Of a stretch of 64,000 nucleotides of DNA, positions 55,817-64,000 are shown piece by piece. The stretch is from Chitinophaga filiformis (GTDB taxonomy: Bacteria > Bacteroidota > Bacteroidia > Chitinophagales > Chitinophagaceae), in NCBI RefSeq assembly GCF_023100805.1, contig NZ_CP095855.1, forward strand, positions 3,575,001 to 3,639,000, written 5' to 3'. Below the pieces are notes generated by a model, which saw only the letters and a program-made list of their open reading frames with translations, had not been told where the DNA came from and ran no database searches. Made by a program: the position numbers and the translations under genes. Every line of letters begins with the position of its first letter. Position 1 is the stretch's first letter.

Positions 55817-57214
55817 ATGCATTTACACCTGTTTGATAAACTCGTTTATACCAAGCGCAGACAACAACTCGCAGCGAAGGTTAGCAAAGGTATCATCCTC
55901 CTGATGGGCAATGAAGACAGCAGTATGAACTACGCGGATAATACCTATCCTTTCCGTCAGGATAGTACGTTCATTTATTATGCGGGTATCGACATCCCGG
56001 GACTGGCAGTAATACTGGACACAGAAACGGGCGAGGAGACGCTTTTCGGTAGAGAAGCAGGTATAGACGATATTATATGGACAGGCGCATTGCCTTCATT
56101 GCAGGACCTGGCATCGGCAGTCAACATTGCTAAAACACGTCCCTACGCACAACTGGCGGAGGTGTTAAAGAGCGCGCAGGCCAACGGTCGCCGCATACAC
56201 ATTCTGCCGCCTTACCGTCCTGAGAATAAGATCAAATTATCTGAATGGTTACAGCAACCCATCGGCGGGCTGCAACAATATGCTTCCCTTGAACTCATTA
56301 AGGCCGTTATTGCTCAACGTGCCATCAAAGATGAACACGAGGTAGCAGAACTGGATAAGGCAGTATCTATCAGTGTCGACATGCATCTTGCCGCCATTCA
56401 GGCTACAAGGCCAGGTATGATGGAATATGAGATCGCAGCCAAGGTAGAGGAAGCGGCGCTGGCAGGCGGAGGCCGTTTGTCATATCCGACTATCCTGACC
56501 ATCAACGGGCAGATCCTGCACAATCACTTCCACGGTAACCGTGTAGCCGAAGGCCAGATGATACTCTGCGATGCTGGTGCGGAGAACGTGATGCACTACG
56601 CGGGTGACCTCACCAGGACCTTCCCCGTAGGTAAACAGTTCACTACCCGTCAACGGGAAGTATACCAGGTGGTGCTGGATTCGCTGGATCATGCAGTGAG
56701 CCTGCTGAAACCTGGTGTACAATATAAAGAAGTACATACACAGGCCAGTATCAAACTGGTGGAAGGGCTGAAAACACTGGGCCTTATGAAAGGAGATCCG
56801 GCAGAAGCAGTAGCCGCCGGCGCACATACCCTGTTCTTCCAGTGCGGCCTTGGCCATATGATGGGACTGGACGTGCATGATATGGAAGACCTGGGCGAAC
56901 AATATGTAGGGTATACCGATACCTTGAAAAAGAGTACGGAATTCGGCTGGAAATCATTACGCCTGGGACGTGAACTGCAACCGGGATTTGTGCTGACAGT
57001 GGAACCCGGCGTATATGTTATTCCTGAACTGATCGATCGTTGGGTGGCTGAAAATAAACTCAGTAACTTTATCGATTATAAAACGGTTGCATCTTATCGC
57101 GACTTCGGCGGTATCCGTATAGAAGATAACTACCTGATCACTGCAGATGGCAGCAGAAAACTGGGAAAAGACCTGCCGAAAACAATTGCCGATATAGAAG
57201 CGTTAAGACAATAG
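55817..57214 (+). CDS. Aminopeptidase P family (Xaa-Pro, M24B)
   Basis: A 465-residue dinuclear-metal peptidase that removes the residue preceding proline. An N-terminal creatinase-like domain (about 1-175) is followed by the pita-bread catalytic domain. Metal ligands are visible: Asp in LCDAGAE, Asp in GDLTRTFP, His in GLGHMMGLDVHD, Glu in TVEPGVY and Glu in GIRIEDN. The length fits PepP. A terminator hairpin follows. Confidence 0.92.
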   Translation: MHLHLFDKLVYTKRRQQLAAKVSKGIILLMGNEDSSMNYADNTYPFRQDSTFIYYAGIDIPGLAVILDTETGEETLFGREAGIDDIIWTGALPSLQDLASAVNIAKTRPYAQLAEVLKSAQANGRRIHILPPYRPENKIKLSEWLQQPIGGLQQYASLELIKAVIAQRAIKDEHEVAELDKAVSISVDMHLAAIQATRPGMMEYEIAAKVEEAALAGGGRLSYPTILTINGQILHNHFHGNRVAEGQMILCDAGAENVMHYAGDLTRTFPVGKQFTTRQREVYQVVLDSLDHAVSLLKPGVQYKEVHTQASIKLVEGLKTLGLMKGDPAEAVAAGAHTLFFQCGLGHMMGLDVHDMEDLGEQYVGYTDTLKKSTEFGWKSLRLGRELQPGFVLTVEPGVYVIPELIDRWVAENKLSNFIDYKTVASYRDFGGIRIEDNYLITADGSRKLGKDLPKTIADIEALRQ

Positions 57215-57240
57215 ACTAACCCATTCATTTAAATAGCAAG

Positions 57241-57267
57241 GGCGTCCGCAACAGCGTGACGCCTTTT
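57241..57267 (+). terminator. Terminator of the aminopeptidase P gene
   Basis: GGCGTC (57241-57246) pairs with GACGCC (57258-57263), followed by TTTT, 26 bp after the stop codon. Confidence 0.7.
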
Positions 57268-57425
57268 GCATTTATCTGCTTATAGAAGTGCCGTCTCATC
57301 TCATAGCATATCTGTACATAAGGTAGGATATGCCCGGTCCCCTCTCATCGTTTGTTTAAAAGGCTGGAGCTATGGTCTCCTCTTATCGTTATCTGCATAC
57401 AAGGCATAAAGCTGCTCTAGCTTAT

Positions 57426-57977
57426 TTACCTGTACACAACTGCAGGACGGCTTGTCTCTGCCGCCGGACTAAGGCAGGCCAGTATGATCAGCACCAGGGC
57501 TGCAACACCGGCAATGGTGCGGATGATATTTAAATTATTCCAGGGGCCTTCAAACCGGGCTCTTTGAGCGGCCAGTTCCTGCGCAGAGGCGGAGGATAAG
57601 TTGAAGGCATCCAGGGCATCGTTCAGGGGGACATTACCGAACATGGTCACTCCGAAGGTACCTGCCAGGTAAACAACAGAAGCCAGCAGTAATAGCCAGA
57701 AGCGGGCATTCGGTCCGGGCCCGTAATACAGCCAGGTGCTCAAAGGCAGCAAGAGGGCGGTACCGATGAAGCTCAGGAAAAATACCGGGTTCAGAATAGC
57801 CCTGTTGATCTGTTGCATGGCCTCAAGATAAGTACTGTCAGATACCCGTGCCAGGCCTGGTACTACTGAGCAGGACCAGGCATAGAATAATCCGCTGATG
57901 AGCGCAGTGGCAGTCGCTGTGACGATCAATACGATCTGGGAGATGGTAAACATGTTGTTGGTTTTTACGGTTGTCAT
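57426..57977 (-). CDS. DUF1772 (anthrone oxygenase-like) membrane protein
   Basis: A 183-residue protein with four hydrophobic segments (about 11-32, 62-82, 92-112 and 155-172). The pattern GLFYAWSCSVVPGL near the N terminus and the GNVPLNDAL segment are typical of DUF1772 proteins. The start may be 57977 or the Met eight codons later. It overlaps the cytochrome c gene by 4 bp. Its activity is unknown; the fusion-like arrangement with cytochrome c suggests a redox-linked role. Confidence 0.85.
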   Translation of the reverse strand: MTTVKTNNMFTISQIVLIVTATATALISGLFYAWSCSVVPGLARVSDSTYLEAMQQINRAILNPVFFLSFIGTALLLPLSTWLYYGPGPNARFWLLLLASVVYLAGTFGVTMFGNVPLNDALDAFNLSSASAQELAAQRARFEGPWNNLNIIRTIAGVAALVLIILACLSPAAETSRPAVVYR

Positions 57978-58297
57978 ATTGCAGGTTTTCTAAGGGTTTT
58001 AATGTAAGCCGCCAGTTCATTGATCTGGTCCGGATTTAGTTTCTTTTTAAAGGCAGGCATGATCCTTTTGCCGTTCCTGATCTGCAGGGCGATCGCGGTA
58101 TCGGGGAGCTGGCTTTTCTGCAGGTTCTTAGCCCCGAACATGCCCCTGGCGCCGTCCGTTCCATGGCAGCGGGCGCAATGATGTTCGTAGAGCGCCTGTC
58201 CTTCTCCGCTATGCCCGGTGCTATAGCCGGTGGCAAACAGCAGGAGGAGCAGGGGGATTAAAATAATACGCATGGTCCGTTTCATCTTTTTTATCAA
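57974..58297 (-). CDS. Small c-type cytochrome
   Basis: A 107-residue exported cytochrome. An N-terminal hydrophobic signal is followed by the haem motif C41-A-R-C44-H45 and a distal Met at M80 in KRIMPAF, with the usual C-terminal helix LNPDQINELAAYIKTL. The start could also be one of the Met codons at about residue 5 or 9. Its 3' end overlaps the DUF1772 gene start by ATGA, so the two are translationally coupled. It probably passes electrons in the periplasm. Confidence 0.92.
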   Translation of the reverse strand: MIKKMKRTMRIILIPLLLLLFATGYSTGHSGEGQALYEHHCARCHGTDGARGMFGAKNLQKSQLPDTAIALQIRNGKRIMPAFKKKLNPDQINELAAYIKTLRKPAI

Positions 58298-58355
58298 AAT
58301 TAGATGAGCGGGGAAAGGAAAAATAGAACAAATCCGTCAGATGCAGATATAAAAA

Positions 58356-58381
58356 AGCAGTTCCGCATAAGCAGAACTGCT
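58356..58381 (-). terminator. Terminator of the PixA/AidA-type gene
   Basis: AGCAGTTC (58356-58363) pairs with GAACTGCT (58374-58381), followed on the minus strand by a T-run. Confidence 0.75.
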
Positions 58382-58422
58382 GTAAATAAAACTTTCAATA
58401 TGTGCTATGGCATAAAGCGCAA

Positions 58423-59016
58423 TTATTTTACATCGATCTCCGGGTCCCACCAGAAATAATCATAGATAACCTGGTTCTCTTCATCTTCGTCCAGCACATA
58501 CAATGCAAAAGTGATCTTGAGCGTTTCGGTACCGCTGTTGCTTATTTTGCTGTCGTACGAATAGAAAGTTACTGATTGCTGTTTGGGAGGTAAGCCATCC
58601 TGTTGTGTGGTATCGGGAACCACAGCCCCGGTCCTGGTCTCTTTCGTTGCATTGAAACCATTAAACACATTTTTACCATTGTAGCTTTCTACATCATATA
58701 AAATAACCGCATCGTCTGCATTTTTAGAAAGCGTGGTAGCCCGGAAAGAGATCCAGTCCCCCACGTTTGCCTTAAATTCAAGATTGGCGGGGTCCTGGTT
58801 AATGTTTCCAACATAGTTACTTGCAGGGCATAACATTGTAATACCTTCGTGATGATTAAGACCTGTAGGGTTATCTTTACTGGCGTTAGGATTCCGCGGA
58901 TAGACAGCTTTAATGGCTTCGGTATCAACAATTGTCAGTACGTTGACGGTGTTACCTTCGTTCTTTTGAGAGGTTTTCGATCTTGAAGGACTGGGTACTT
59001 GTGCTGTGCTTGACAT
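58423..59016 (-). CDS. PixA/AidA-family inclusion-body-like protein
   Basis: A 197-residue soluble protein. The VNVLTIVDTEAIKAVYP start of the domain, the NPTGLNHHEGITMLC segment, GDWISFRATTLSKNADDAVILYDVE and the terminal WDPEIDVK fit the AidA/PixA family, whose founding members form inclusions or are quorum-regulated in Proteobacteria. The role in Bacteroidota is not known to me. It has no signal peptide and stands alone on the minus strand. Confidence 0.75.
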   Translation of the reverse strand: MSSTAQVPSPSRSKTSQKNEGNTVNVLTIVDTEAIKAVYPRNPNASKDNPTGLNHHEGITMLCPASNYVGNINQDPANLEFKANVGDWISFRATTLSKNADDAVILYDVESYNGKNVFNGFNATKETRTGAVVPDTTQQDGLPPKQQSVTFYSYDSKISNSGTETLKITFALYVLDEDEENQVIYDYFWWDPEIDVK

Positions 59017-59417
59017 AACATATGGTTTAAAGTGTTACCTACTCTGTTCTGGCTTTTCGGTTTCCGCCATAAAGGGTACAAGTATGTATGGGTGATACAT
59101 ATCAGGCAAAGAAAGACTGATCATCCGCCGGCAGCGGACGCAGGTAAGCAGATAAGACATGAAATAGATCACCCTGCTGCAGGGTTAATAGTGACCTGTT
59201 ATTATGATATCCTGATTATTTAATGGTGTTTCATCGGTTATTCTGTGGTGTTAGAGTTTCATCGTTGTTCTGGTAATTGAGGTCTGGAGCTTGCTATAAT
59301 TGTCCGGTTATTTGAGTTATAAATTTTACACAGTTAGATAACAGCGCTTGTTTTCGTTTTGTTCGTTGGTTAAAAAGAATTTCTGAAAAATAGGTATAGG
59401 GAATACTTTATTTGTTC
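59017..59417. other. 401-bp gap without a convincing gene
   Basis: Upstream region of the PixA/AidA gene, AT-rich at its right end. I see no RNA gene, clear promoter pair or strong hairpin. The one plus-strand open frame (59032-59223) has no family features. Confidence 0.4.
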
Positions 59418-59663
59418 CTATTCCCTGCTAGGCGTGACCTCATACAGCCTGCTGGCAATTTCCTGTTCCAGCGCCATCGGGAGGTCTACTGCAACGTCTC
59501 CTATAGGCGCATATCGCAATGTGTCTTCGTCCCAGGCAAAGATGTAATTTTCGCTGCCATTAAAACTTACATTATAACGTTGTTCATCGTTGAATGAAAA
59601 AGGTTCCGCCTTCACCATGTATGGAACACCGTCAACCAATAAGTTGAATGATAATTTCTTCAT
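59418..59663 (-). CDS. Unrecognised 81-residue protein
   Basis: An 81-residue protein starting at the ATG at 59663 (an upstream frame extension to 59690 adds a basic stretch). It looks like a compact beta protein (FNLLVDGVPYMVKAEPFSFNDEQRYNVSFNG). The length and pattern are typical of small uncharacterised Bacteroidota proteins. No partner is evident. Confidence 0.6.
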   Translation of the reverse strand: MKKLSFNLLVDGVPYMVKAEPFSFNDEQRYNVSFNGSENYIFAWDEDTLRYAPIGDVAVDLPMALEQEIASRLYEVTPSRE

Positions 59664-59700
59664 AGTTATCCTTTTCCCGATTTGCCACAATAATCAGACC

Positions 59701-60030
59701 TTAATGGCAGCCCCTTCCGTTAGGCGGAATGCCGCTACTGTGATAAGTAATGACATATTTCCACACATTGTTTGTAAAAGGAGACAACACCCGAAAGATG
59801 CCAACATTAGCTACTTGTTCATTGGATAAGTAGTTTGCCTCTATCGTATTAATAATAAAGATGTTATGAAGCAAGCGGTACGAAAATTGTATGAGGGAAG
59901 ACAACCTGAGATACCAGCTAAGACCCGTATTAAAACCATATGTCAAGAGAGAGTCACTAGCACTTACTGTTATTTCCGGGGGCCAACATATCGATTGTGA
60001 AACCTTCTTACCTCTATTTATTGGAAACAA
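59701..60030 (-). CDS. Doubtful open frame, possibly a decayed secreted protein
   Basis: A 109-codon frame with no recognisable motif, between a small gene and the lipoprotein gene. The segment VWKYVITYHSSGIPPNGRGC looks protein-like, but there is no good start signal and composition is weak. I list it only so it can be checked. Confidence 0.25.
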   Translation of the reverse strand: MFPINRGKKVSQSICWPPEITVSASDSLLTYGFNTGLSWYLRLSSLIQFSYRLLHNIFIINTIEANYLSNEQVANVGIFRVLSPFTNNVWKYVITYHSSGIPPNGRGCH

Positions 60031-60046
60031 TTAAACCGATTAACTC

Positions 60047-60805
60047 ATGAAAAAAAACTTTTTCCAGTTATGTGCAGCTGTTACCCTTACTGCTGTAATG
60101 TTCTCTGCATGTTCGAAACAAAGCTCCGATGAAGCTGTAGCACCACCTGCAAAAGATGGTAAAGCCACTGTCGATTACCAGATCCAGGCGGTTAATCCGA
60201 CAGGTTCAGTTGCCGGAGATGCCGCAGGAACAGAGCGCCTGGGCAGAATATTAAACGATCAGTCTTTAGCGTCTTTCCCATCTCTGAGATTTGATTTTAC
60301 CTGGGATAGTATCAAGGTGAGATTCAGAGAGCTGAAGTTTGCTGCTAAGAGTGGTCCCGATGAAATTAATCTGAGCGTGAAAAGCGATAGATTCATCGAC
60401 ATCCTCGATAGCACAGAACTCGGTAGCATTATGTTGCCATTGGGAAATTTCGAGCAGGTAAAAGTATATGTACGGGTGCAGGGCGATACAGTTAAACCTG
60501 CGCTGTTGATGAACGGCAGGATCACCTTCCGCGGAACAGATATTCCTGTCGAAGTAATGGTGGTTGGAAAGATTGAACTGACTGCTACCGGTAAAGACGT
60601 TTCAATTGGTACAGACGGAATAACCTTCGACGGTAAACTGAAACTGGATCTGAACCTTGTAATGACCAAACTGCAGATCGGAGACTTCACAGGTACCTTT
60701 ACCGGTGGGAAGCTGGTGCTGAAGATAGATGCGGATCTTGATACCAATAACAAACTGAAATCTGCACTGGAAACAAGTATGACCGTAGAGCACACTCCCC
60801 GTTAA
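60047..60805 (+). CDS. Lipoprotein of unknown function
   Basis: A 252-residue exported lipoprotein. The lipobox FSAC ends a signal of about 21 residues. The rest is predicted beta-rich, without a recognised domain; the pattern of alternating acidic and hydrophobic residues near the end (GGKLVLKIDADLDTNNKL) suggests a beta-sandwich. A DUF4382-like relationship is possible, not established. A GC-rich terminator follows at 60849-60879. Confidence 0.75.
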   Translation: MKKNFFQLCAAVTLTAVMFSACSKQSSDEAVAPPAKDGKATVDYQIQAVNPTGSVAGDAAGTERLGRILNDQSLASFPSLRFDFTWDSIKVRFRELKFAAKSGPDEINLSVKSDRFIDILDSTELGSIMLPLGNFEQVKVYVRVQGDTVKPALLMNGRITFRGTDIPVEVMVVGKIELTATGKDVSIGTDGITFDGKLKLDLNLVMTKLQIGDFTGTFTGGKLVLKIDADLDTNNKLKSALETSMTVEHTPR

Positions 60806-60848
60806 GATAAGTCATGTAAAAATAATATAACCATTGTGGTAAAAAGGG

Positions 60849-60879
60849 AAAGGCCGTCCGCCATTGGCGGACGGCCTTT
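60849..60879 (+). terminator. Terminator of the lipoprotein gene
   Basis: AAAGGCCGTCCGCC (60849-60862) pairs perfectly with 60866-60879 across an ATT loop, a 14-bp stem. Confidence 0.85.
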
Positions 60880-60898
60880 AAATTAAATTTGCCCGATA

Positions 60899-60912
60899 AG
60901 ACTACTTAGTCT
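60899..60912. promoter_or_regulatory. Probable TetR operator before the first TetR gene
   Basis: AGACTACTTAGTCT is an inverted repeat with 6-bp arms (AGACTA/TAGTCT), 27 bp before the start codon. A related copy with the same following ATTT is at 61597-61610. Confidence 0.55.
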
Positions 60913-60939
60913 ATTTTTGGCGTGGTTAAATTAACGTAA

Positions 60940-61533
60940 ATGAAGAAGTCAGAGAGGACGAGGCAGTTTATTATTGAACAGGCGGCGGATTTATTTAACG
61001 AAAAGGGAATTGCAGGTACCTCCATTGACGATATCCTGCAGGCGGCAAAGGTAGCAAAGGGATGTCTGTACGGGCATTTCCAGAGCAAGGACGAATTAGC
61101 CTATGCCAGTGCAGAATACCTGCTCGACAAACTGACCACTCACAGAAACCGTATCATGCAGGAACAGCCAACCGCCATGGGGAAGTTGACTGCTTTTGCA
61201 GAGTTGAATGCGAACCCGCTCAATGGTTCTTTTATACATGGCGGATGCCCGATCATGAACTTTGCAGTGGAAGCGGACGATACCAATCCGGCTATCCGGG
61301 AGAAGGTGAGGTCCGTTATCAGCCAGACAATCAAAATGCTGACCGGCATTATAAAAGAAGGCGTGAAAGCCGGAGAATTATCTCCGTCCATCAATGCTGA
61401 TGAAATAGCAATGAAGATGTTCGCAACAGTGGAAGGGGCCATCATGATGTCACGTGTGACGGGTAGCTCCTTACCGATGAAGACAGCGGTGAAATCCATG
61501 AAGAAAGAACTGTCATCGTACAGTCTTGTTTAA
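60940..61533 (+). CDS. TetR-family repressor 1
   Basis: A 197-residue regulator. The N-terminal HTH (about 5-55) has the TetR pattern RQFIIEQAADLFNEKGIAGTSIDDILQAAKVAKGCLYGHF. The rest is a helical ligand-binding domain with GGCPIMNFAVEADDTNPAIREKV. A palindrome just upstream fits autorepression. The regulated genes may be nearby but are not identified. Confidence 0.9.
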   Translation: MKKSERTRQFIIEQAADLFNEKGIAGTSIDDILQAAKVAKGCLYGHFQSKDELAYASAEYLLDKLTTHRNRIMQEQPTAMGKLTAFAELNANPLNGSFIHGGCPIMNFAVEADDTNPAIREKVRSVISQTIKMLTGIIKEGVKAGELSPSINADEIAMKMFATVEGAIMMSRVTGSSLPMKTAVKSMKKELSSYSLV

Positions 61534-61596
61534 AAATCTCGCGCAATTAACGTAGACAGCCTTTGGGAAATGGCTGTTTTTTTTGTTTCCACAAGA

Positions 61597-61610
61597 GACT
61601 GAATAGTCTA
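61597..61610. promoter_or_regulatory. Second copy of the TetR-like palindrome
   Basis: AGACTGAATAGTCT matches the 60899-60912 site at 11 of 14 positions and is followed by the same ATTT. It lies 115 bp before the second TetR gene. Confidence 0.5.
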
Positions 61611-61725
61611 TTTCAACCAAAGGAAATGTATTTCATGTAACTGGTCACACGCTTAGGCGTGCAGACCAGTGGGAATGTTATGCCTGTATTTCACAACAAG
61701 AGAATAAACCATTAAACACAACACA

Positions 61726-62325
61726 ATGGAAGTTAAAGAAAGAAGGCTCCGTCTCAGGGAAGAAAGCCGTACCAGTATCCTGCAAGCTGCATTAAGTATT
61801 GCCAGAGCACATGGCTGGCAGGCTGTCAGCATGCGGAAGATAGCAGAGATGATAGCGCACACGCCACCAGTGATCTATGACTATTTCCTCAACAAGGACG
61901 CTATATTGATGGACCTTGCAAAAATGGGATTTCTGCAACTGGGCAGACAGCTGCAAAAAGCACAGCAGGAACATAGCCTGCCGGAGAAGCAGCTGGAAAG
62001 CATGTGGATGGCCTATCGGGACTATGCCTTTGCTGAAAAGGAACTCTATCGCTTAATGTTTGGTATAGGCACCCCGGCCTGCTGCGATTACAGTAATATG
62101 CCCGAAGCAGACGCGCTGGCCGACCTGTTCGGAAACGTGATCCGGCAGATCCAACCCACAGATCAGCCATCAGATGAACAGGTTTCCATAGCATACACCT
62201 CCATGTGGGCAAGCGTGCACGGCCTCATATCACTCAACCTGGTATACAGGCAGAACAGCAGCGGTTTTAATCAACAGGTATTACTGAATGCCGTCAGAAA
62301 CCTTACTGCCTCACCGGCCGAATGA
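61726..62325 (+). CDS. TetR-family repressor 2 (WHG-type ligand domain)
   Basis: A 199-residue regulator. The HTH (about 15-60) contains AALSIARAHGWQAVSMRKIAEMIAHTPPVIYDYF. The C-terminal domain includes YRLMFGIGTPACC and VHGLISLNLV, as in TetR proteins with the WHG domain. It is not closely similar to repressor 1, so the two are not a recent duplication. Confidence 0.9.
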   Translation: MEVKERRLRLREESRTSILQAALSIARAHGWQAVSMRKIAEMIAHTPPVIYDYFLNKDAILMDLAKMGFLQLGRQLQKAQQEHSLPEKQLESMWMAYRDYAFAEKELYRLMFGIGTPACCDYSNMPEADALADLFGNVIRQIQPTDQPSDEQVSIAYTSMWASVHGLISLNLVYRQNSSGFNQQVLLNAVRNLTASPAE

Positions 62326-62385
62326 CTTTAGTTTTCGGCATTTTTGAGTAATTTGCCCGCTCAGCCTATTTAAACAACTTTAGCA

Positions 62386-63420
62386 ATGGATCGCGTTGAT
62401 ATTAAAAGGTTAGCGGAAAAACTGAACTTATCTACCTCTACAGTTTCAAGGGCATTCAGGGGCAACAGCGATATTAATCCTGAAACAAAGGCCAGGATCC
62501 TTTCCATGGCCAAAGAGTTCAATTATCAGCCTAATCACCACGCCAGTAATCTGCGGGAAAAGAAAAGCAAGACAATTGCCATCATTGTACCCGAACTGGC
62601 CAACAACTTCTTTTCCCAGGCCATCCACGGCATAGAACGTGTGGCGCGGGAAAAGGGCTATCATACGCTCATCTATGTAACTGATGATGAATACCAGAAA
62701 GAAGTAACTTTCATCGACAAGCTTTATAATGGCCGCGTGGACGGTATTATCATGTCCGCATCCGGCGAAGCGAACGACCACCAGTACCTGAACAGGCTCG
62801 ATAATAAGCACATCCCGCTGGTGTTCTTCGACAGGGTGTATGATGATATCGATGTGCCCAAGGTCACTACGGACGACTACGACAGTAGTTTTGCCGCTAC
62901 CCGTCACCTCATAGAAATGGGGTGTAAGGAAATAGCCTTCCTGGTGATCAACAAAAGCCTGTCTATCGGTAATGTCCGTATGCAGGGGTATCGCGATGCC
63001 CTGAAAGCTGCAGGCATTGAATACGAGACTGAATTGGTGATAGATTGTACCAACGACTACGACCAGAACTTTGAGATACTGTCGAAGGTCCTGCAGGAAC
63101 AGCGCCCCGATGGATTACTGGCCTCCGTAGAACGTCTGGCTATTTCCAGCTACTACGTGTGCCATCACCTGGGCATTCGCATCCCGGAAGATATTAAGAT
63201 TGTCAGCTTTTCCAGCCTGGAAATAGCCCCCTTGCTGAATCCTGCATTATCCACCATTACACAGCCAGCCTATGAGCTGGGCACCAACGCAGCACAACTC
63301 CTGTTTAATGCCCTGGAAGGTAAGGCCCCCGGCAATGACCATGTTGTGCTGAACTCGAAACTCATCCCCAGAACATCTTCCACCGGCATAAAAACAACCC
63401 CCGGAAAGAGGGGAGAATGA
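62386..63420 (+). CDS. LacI-family transcriptional regulator
   Basis: A 344-residue regulator. The HTH (about 3-50) reads VDIKRLAEKLNLSTSTVSRAFRGNSDINPETKARI, followed by the hinge and a periplasmic-binding-protein-like domain (FFDRVYDDIDVPKVTTDDYDSS; FSSLEIAPLLNPALSTI). The usual ligand is a sugar. A perfect palindrome with the LacI-type AACGTT centre lies 204 bp downstream, before the next plus-strand gene, so it probably controls that operon. Confidence 0.93.
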   Translation: MDRVDIKRLAEKLNLSTSTVSRAFRGNSDINPETKARILSMAKEFNYQPNHHASNLREKKSKTIAIIVPELANNFFSQAIHGIERVAREKGYHTLIYVTDDEYQKEVTFIDKLYNGRVDGIIMSASGEANDHQYLNRLDNKHIPLVFFDRVYDDIDVPKVTTDDYDSSFAATRHLIEMGCKEIAFLVINKSLSIGNVRMQGYRDALKAAGIEYETELVIDCTNDYDQNFEILSKVLQEQRPDGLLASVERLAISSYYVCHHLGIRIPEDIKIVSFSSLEIAPLLNPALSTITQPAYELGTNAAQLLFNALEGKAPGNDHVVLNSKLIPRTSSTGIKTTPGKRGE

Positions 63421-63426
63421 AAAAGA

Positions 63427-63450
63427 AAGGAAGTGAAAGCCACTTCTTTT
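63427..63450 (+). terminator. Terminator of the lacI-type gene
   Basis: GAAGTG (63430-63435) pairs with CACTTC (63441-63446), with A- and T-rich extensions and a following T-run. Confidence 0.6.
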
Positions 63451-63977
63451 CAGGAGATTTATAATGTATTTGTTTTAAGTGGCTGTATTTCAGTATGTTG
63501 TTGTTTTAAAGGTTGATGATGTTGCACCTCTCCATGGTTCCATTTTAACTTTTTTTTAAAAAAAGCTGTTTCAAAATGTTACAGTATTCGGGAAATACTC
63601 TACTTTAGCAAAAGTGTTCCACGTTCCGGGAACGTTCCCGGAAATGAAAAATCAAAGTAAAATGAGATCTACCTAAAGACAATTACAGCATTCAGAACAA
63701 TCCGGGCGAACGCATCCGGGGAATTCGGAGGAGGGGGTATACCACTCCGGATCATCCCAGGGTAAAATGACAAGCTCCACGGAACGTAACTATTGAACGC
63801 CGGAATAAATTCCGGTCACTGAACAGCCGGTCAACATTAGCCACCGGTTCAATCATTACAACAAAAAAATTCATGGTCGTTGAATTCAGCCGAATTCGAC
63901 AGGGGGGAACTTTTGCTTAAAGGGTCCTGCAGTGAACTATTGTGAAACAAATTTCTTATCAATTAATCAATCGATCA
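63451..63977 (+). promoter_or_regulatory. Long leader with LacI-type palindrome before the partial gene at the window end
   Basis: TACTTTAG at 63601-63608 resembles the Bacteroidota -7 element. A perfect 20-bp palindrome (half-site TTCCGGGAAC, 63624-63643) lies just downstream of it, and a second palindrome, CCGGAATAAATTCCGG (63800-63815), lies further on. A GAATTC-agcc-GAATTC repeat follows near 63880. The leader to the putative start at 63978 would be about 330 nt, unusually long. Confidence 0.6.
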
Positions 63978-64000
63978 ATGAAAAGAACACGCTTTGCCAG
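63978..64000 (+). CDS. Possible start of a plus-strand gene running off the window
   Basis: An ATG at 63978 opens a frame MKRTRFA to the last base. The position, after a LacI-type palindrome and a LacI gene, fits the first gene of a sugar operon (often a SusC homologue). Seven codons are too few to identify it. Confidence 0.4.

Overview
The window looks like chromosomal DNA of a Bacteroidota species of the Chitinophaga type. Evidence is SusC/SusD pairs, type IX secretion C-terminal signals, FecR/ECF sigma pairs, TAnnTTTG-like promoters and weak ribosome binding sites. Positions 1 to about 30.4 kb form an AT-richer accessory region that ends beside the 3' end of a tRNA-Lys gene (30453-30525). 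From there to the right end the DNA is more GC-balanced and reads as resident chromosome.

Left part (1-15.1 kb): the 3' end of a tyrosine recombinase, an unrecognised zinc-ribbon protein, then an arsenic resistance operon: arsR, arsM, arsN-like acetyltransferase, an exported LMW-phosphatase-like protein, acr3, arsC and two tandem metallophosphoesterases. It closes with a strong bidirectional terminator. A TauE/SafE permease and a TonB-dependent receptor follow. On the minus strand lies a mobilisation cassette (HTH/excisionase-like protein, MobC-like protein, relaxase, membrane protein) with a GC-rich array of hairpins that could contain an oriT. Together this suggests an integrative and mobilisable element carrying arsenic resistance.

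Middle (15.4-30.3 kb): a tight four-gene plus-strand cassette of a putative outer-membrane protein, a first RHS/YD-repeat protein broken by an in-frame TAA, a second RHS protein of 1394 aa ending in a NucA/NucB-type DNase domain, and a SUKH-type immunity protein. I read it as a polymorphic toxin system. A second, shortened SUKH gene follows, flanked by a duplicated terminator-like unit. Then come small orphan genes including two paralogues, an XRE regulator, a complete IS256-family element with an 8-bp target duplication, and a decayed tail-fibre-like gene whose stop codon was displaced by that IS.

Right part (30.6-64 kb): a minus-strand set for glycan/peptide use, comprising a Y_Y_Y-type sensor regulator, ECF sigma factor, FecR anti-sigma, STN-containing SusC, SusD and a metzincin-like protease. 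Next to it are two T9SS cargo proteins: a multidomain GH16 beta-glucanase and a PQQ-type sugar dehydrogenase with CBM6 modules. A divergent GH16 lipoprotein with a trefoil-like tail lies beside the regulator. Then follow a GAF protein, a class C beta-lactamase-like hydrolase, an aminopeptidase P, a cytochrome c/DUF1772 pair, a PixA/AidA-family protein, a lipoprotein, two TetR regulators and a LacI regulator. Downstream of the LacI gene is a perfect 20-bp palindrome in front of a gene that runs off the window.

All functional names rest on motif reading by eye. No database search was run.
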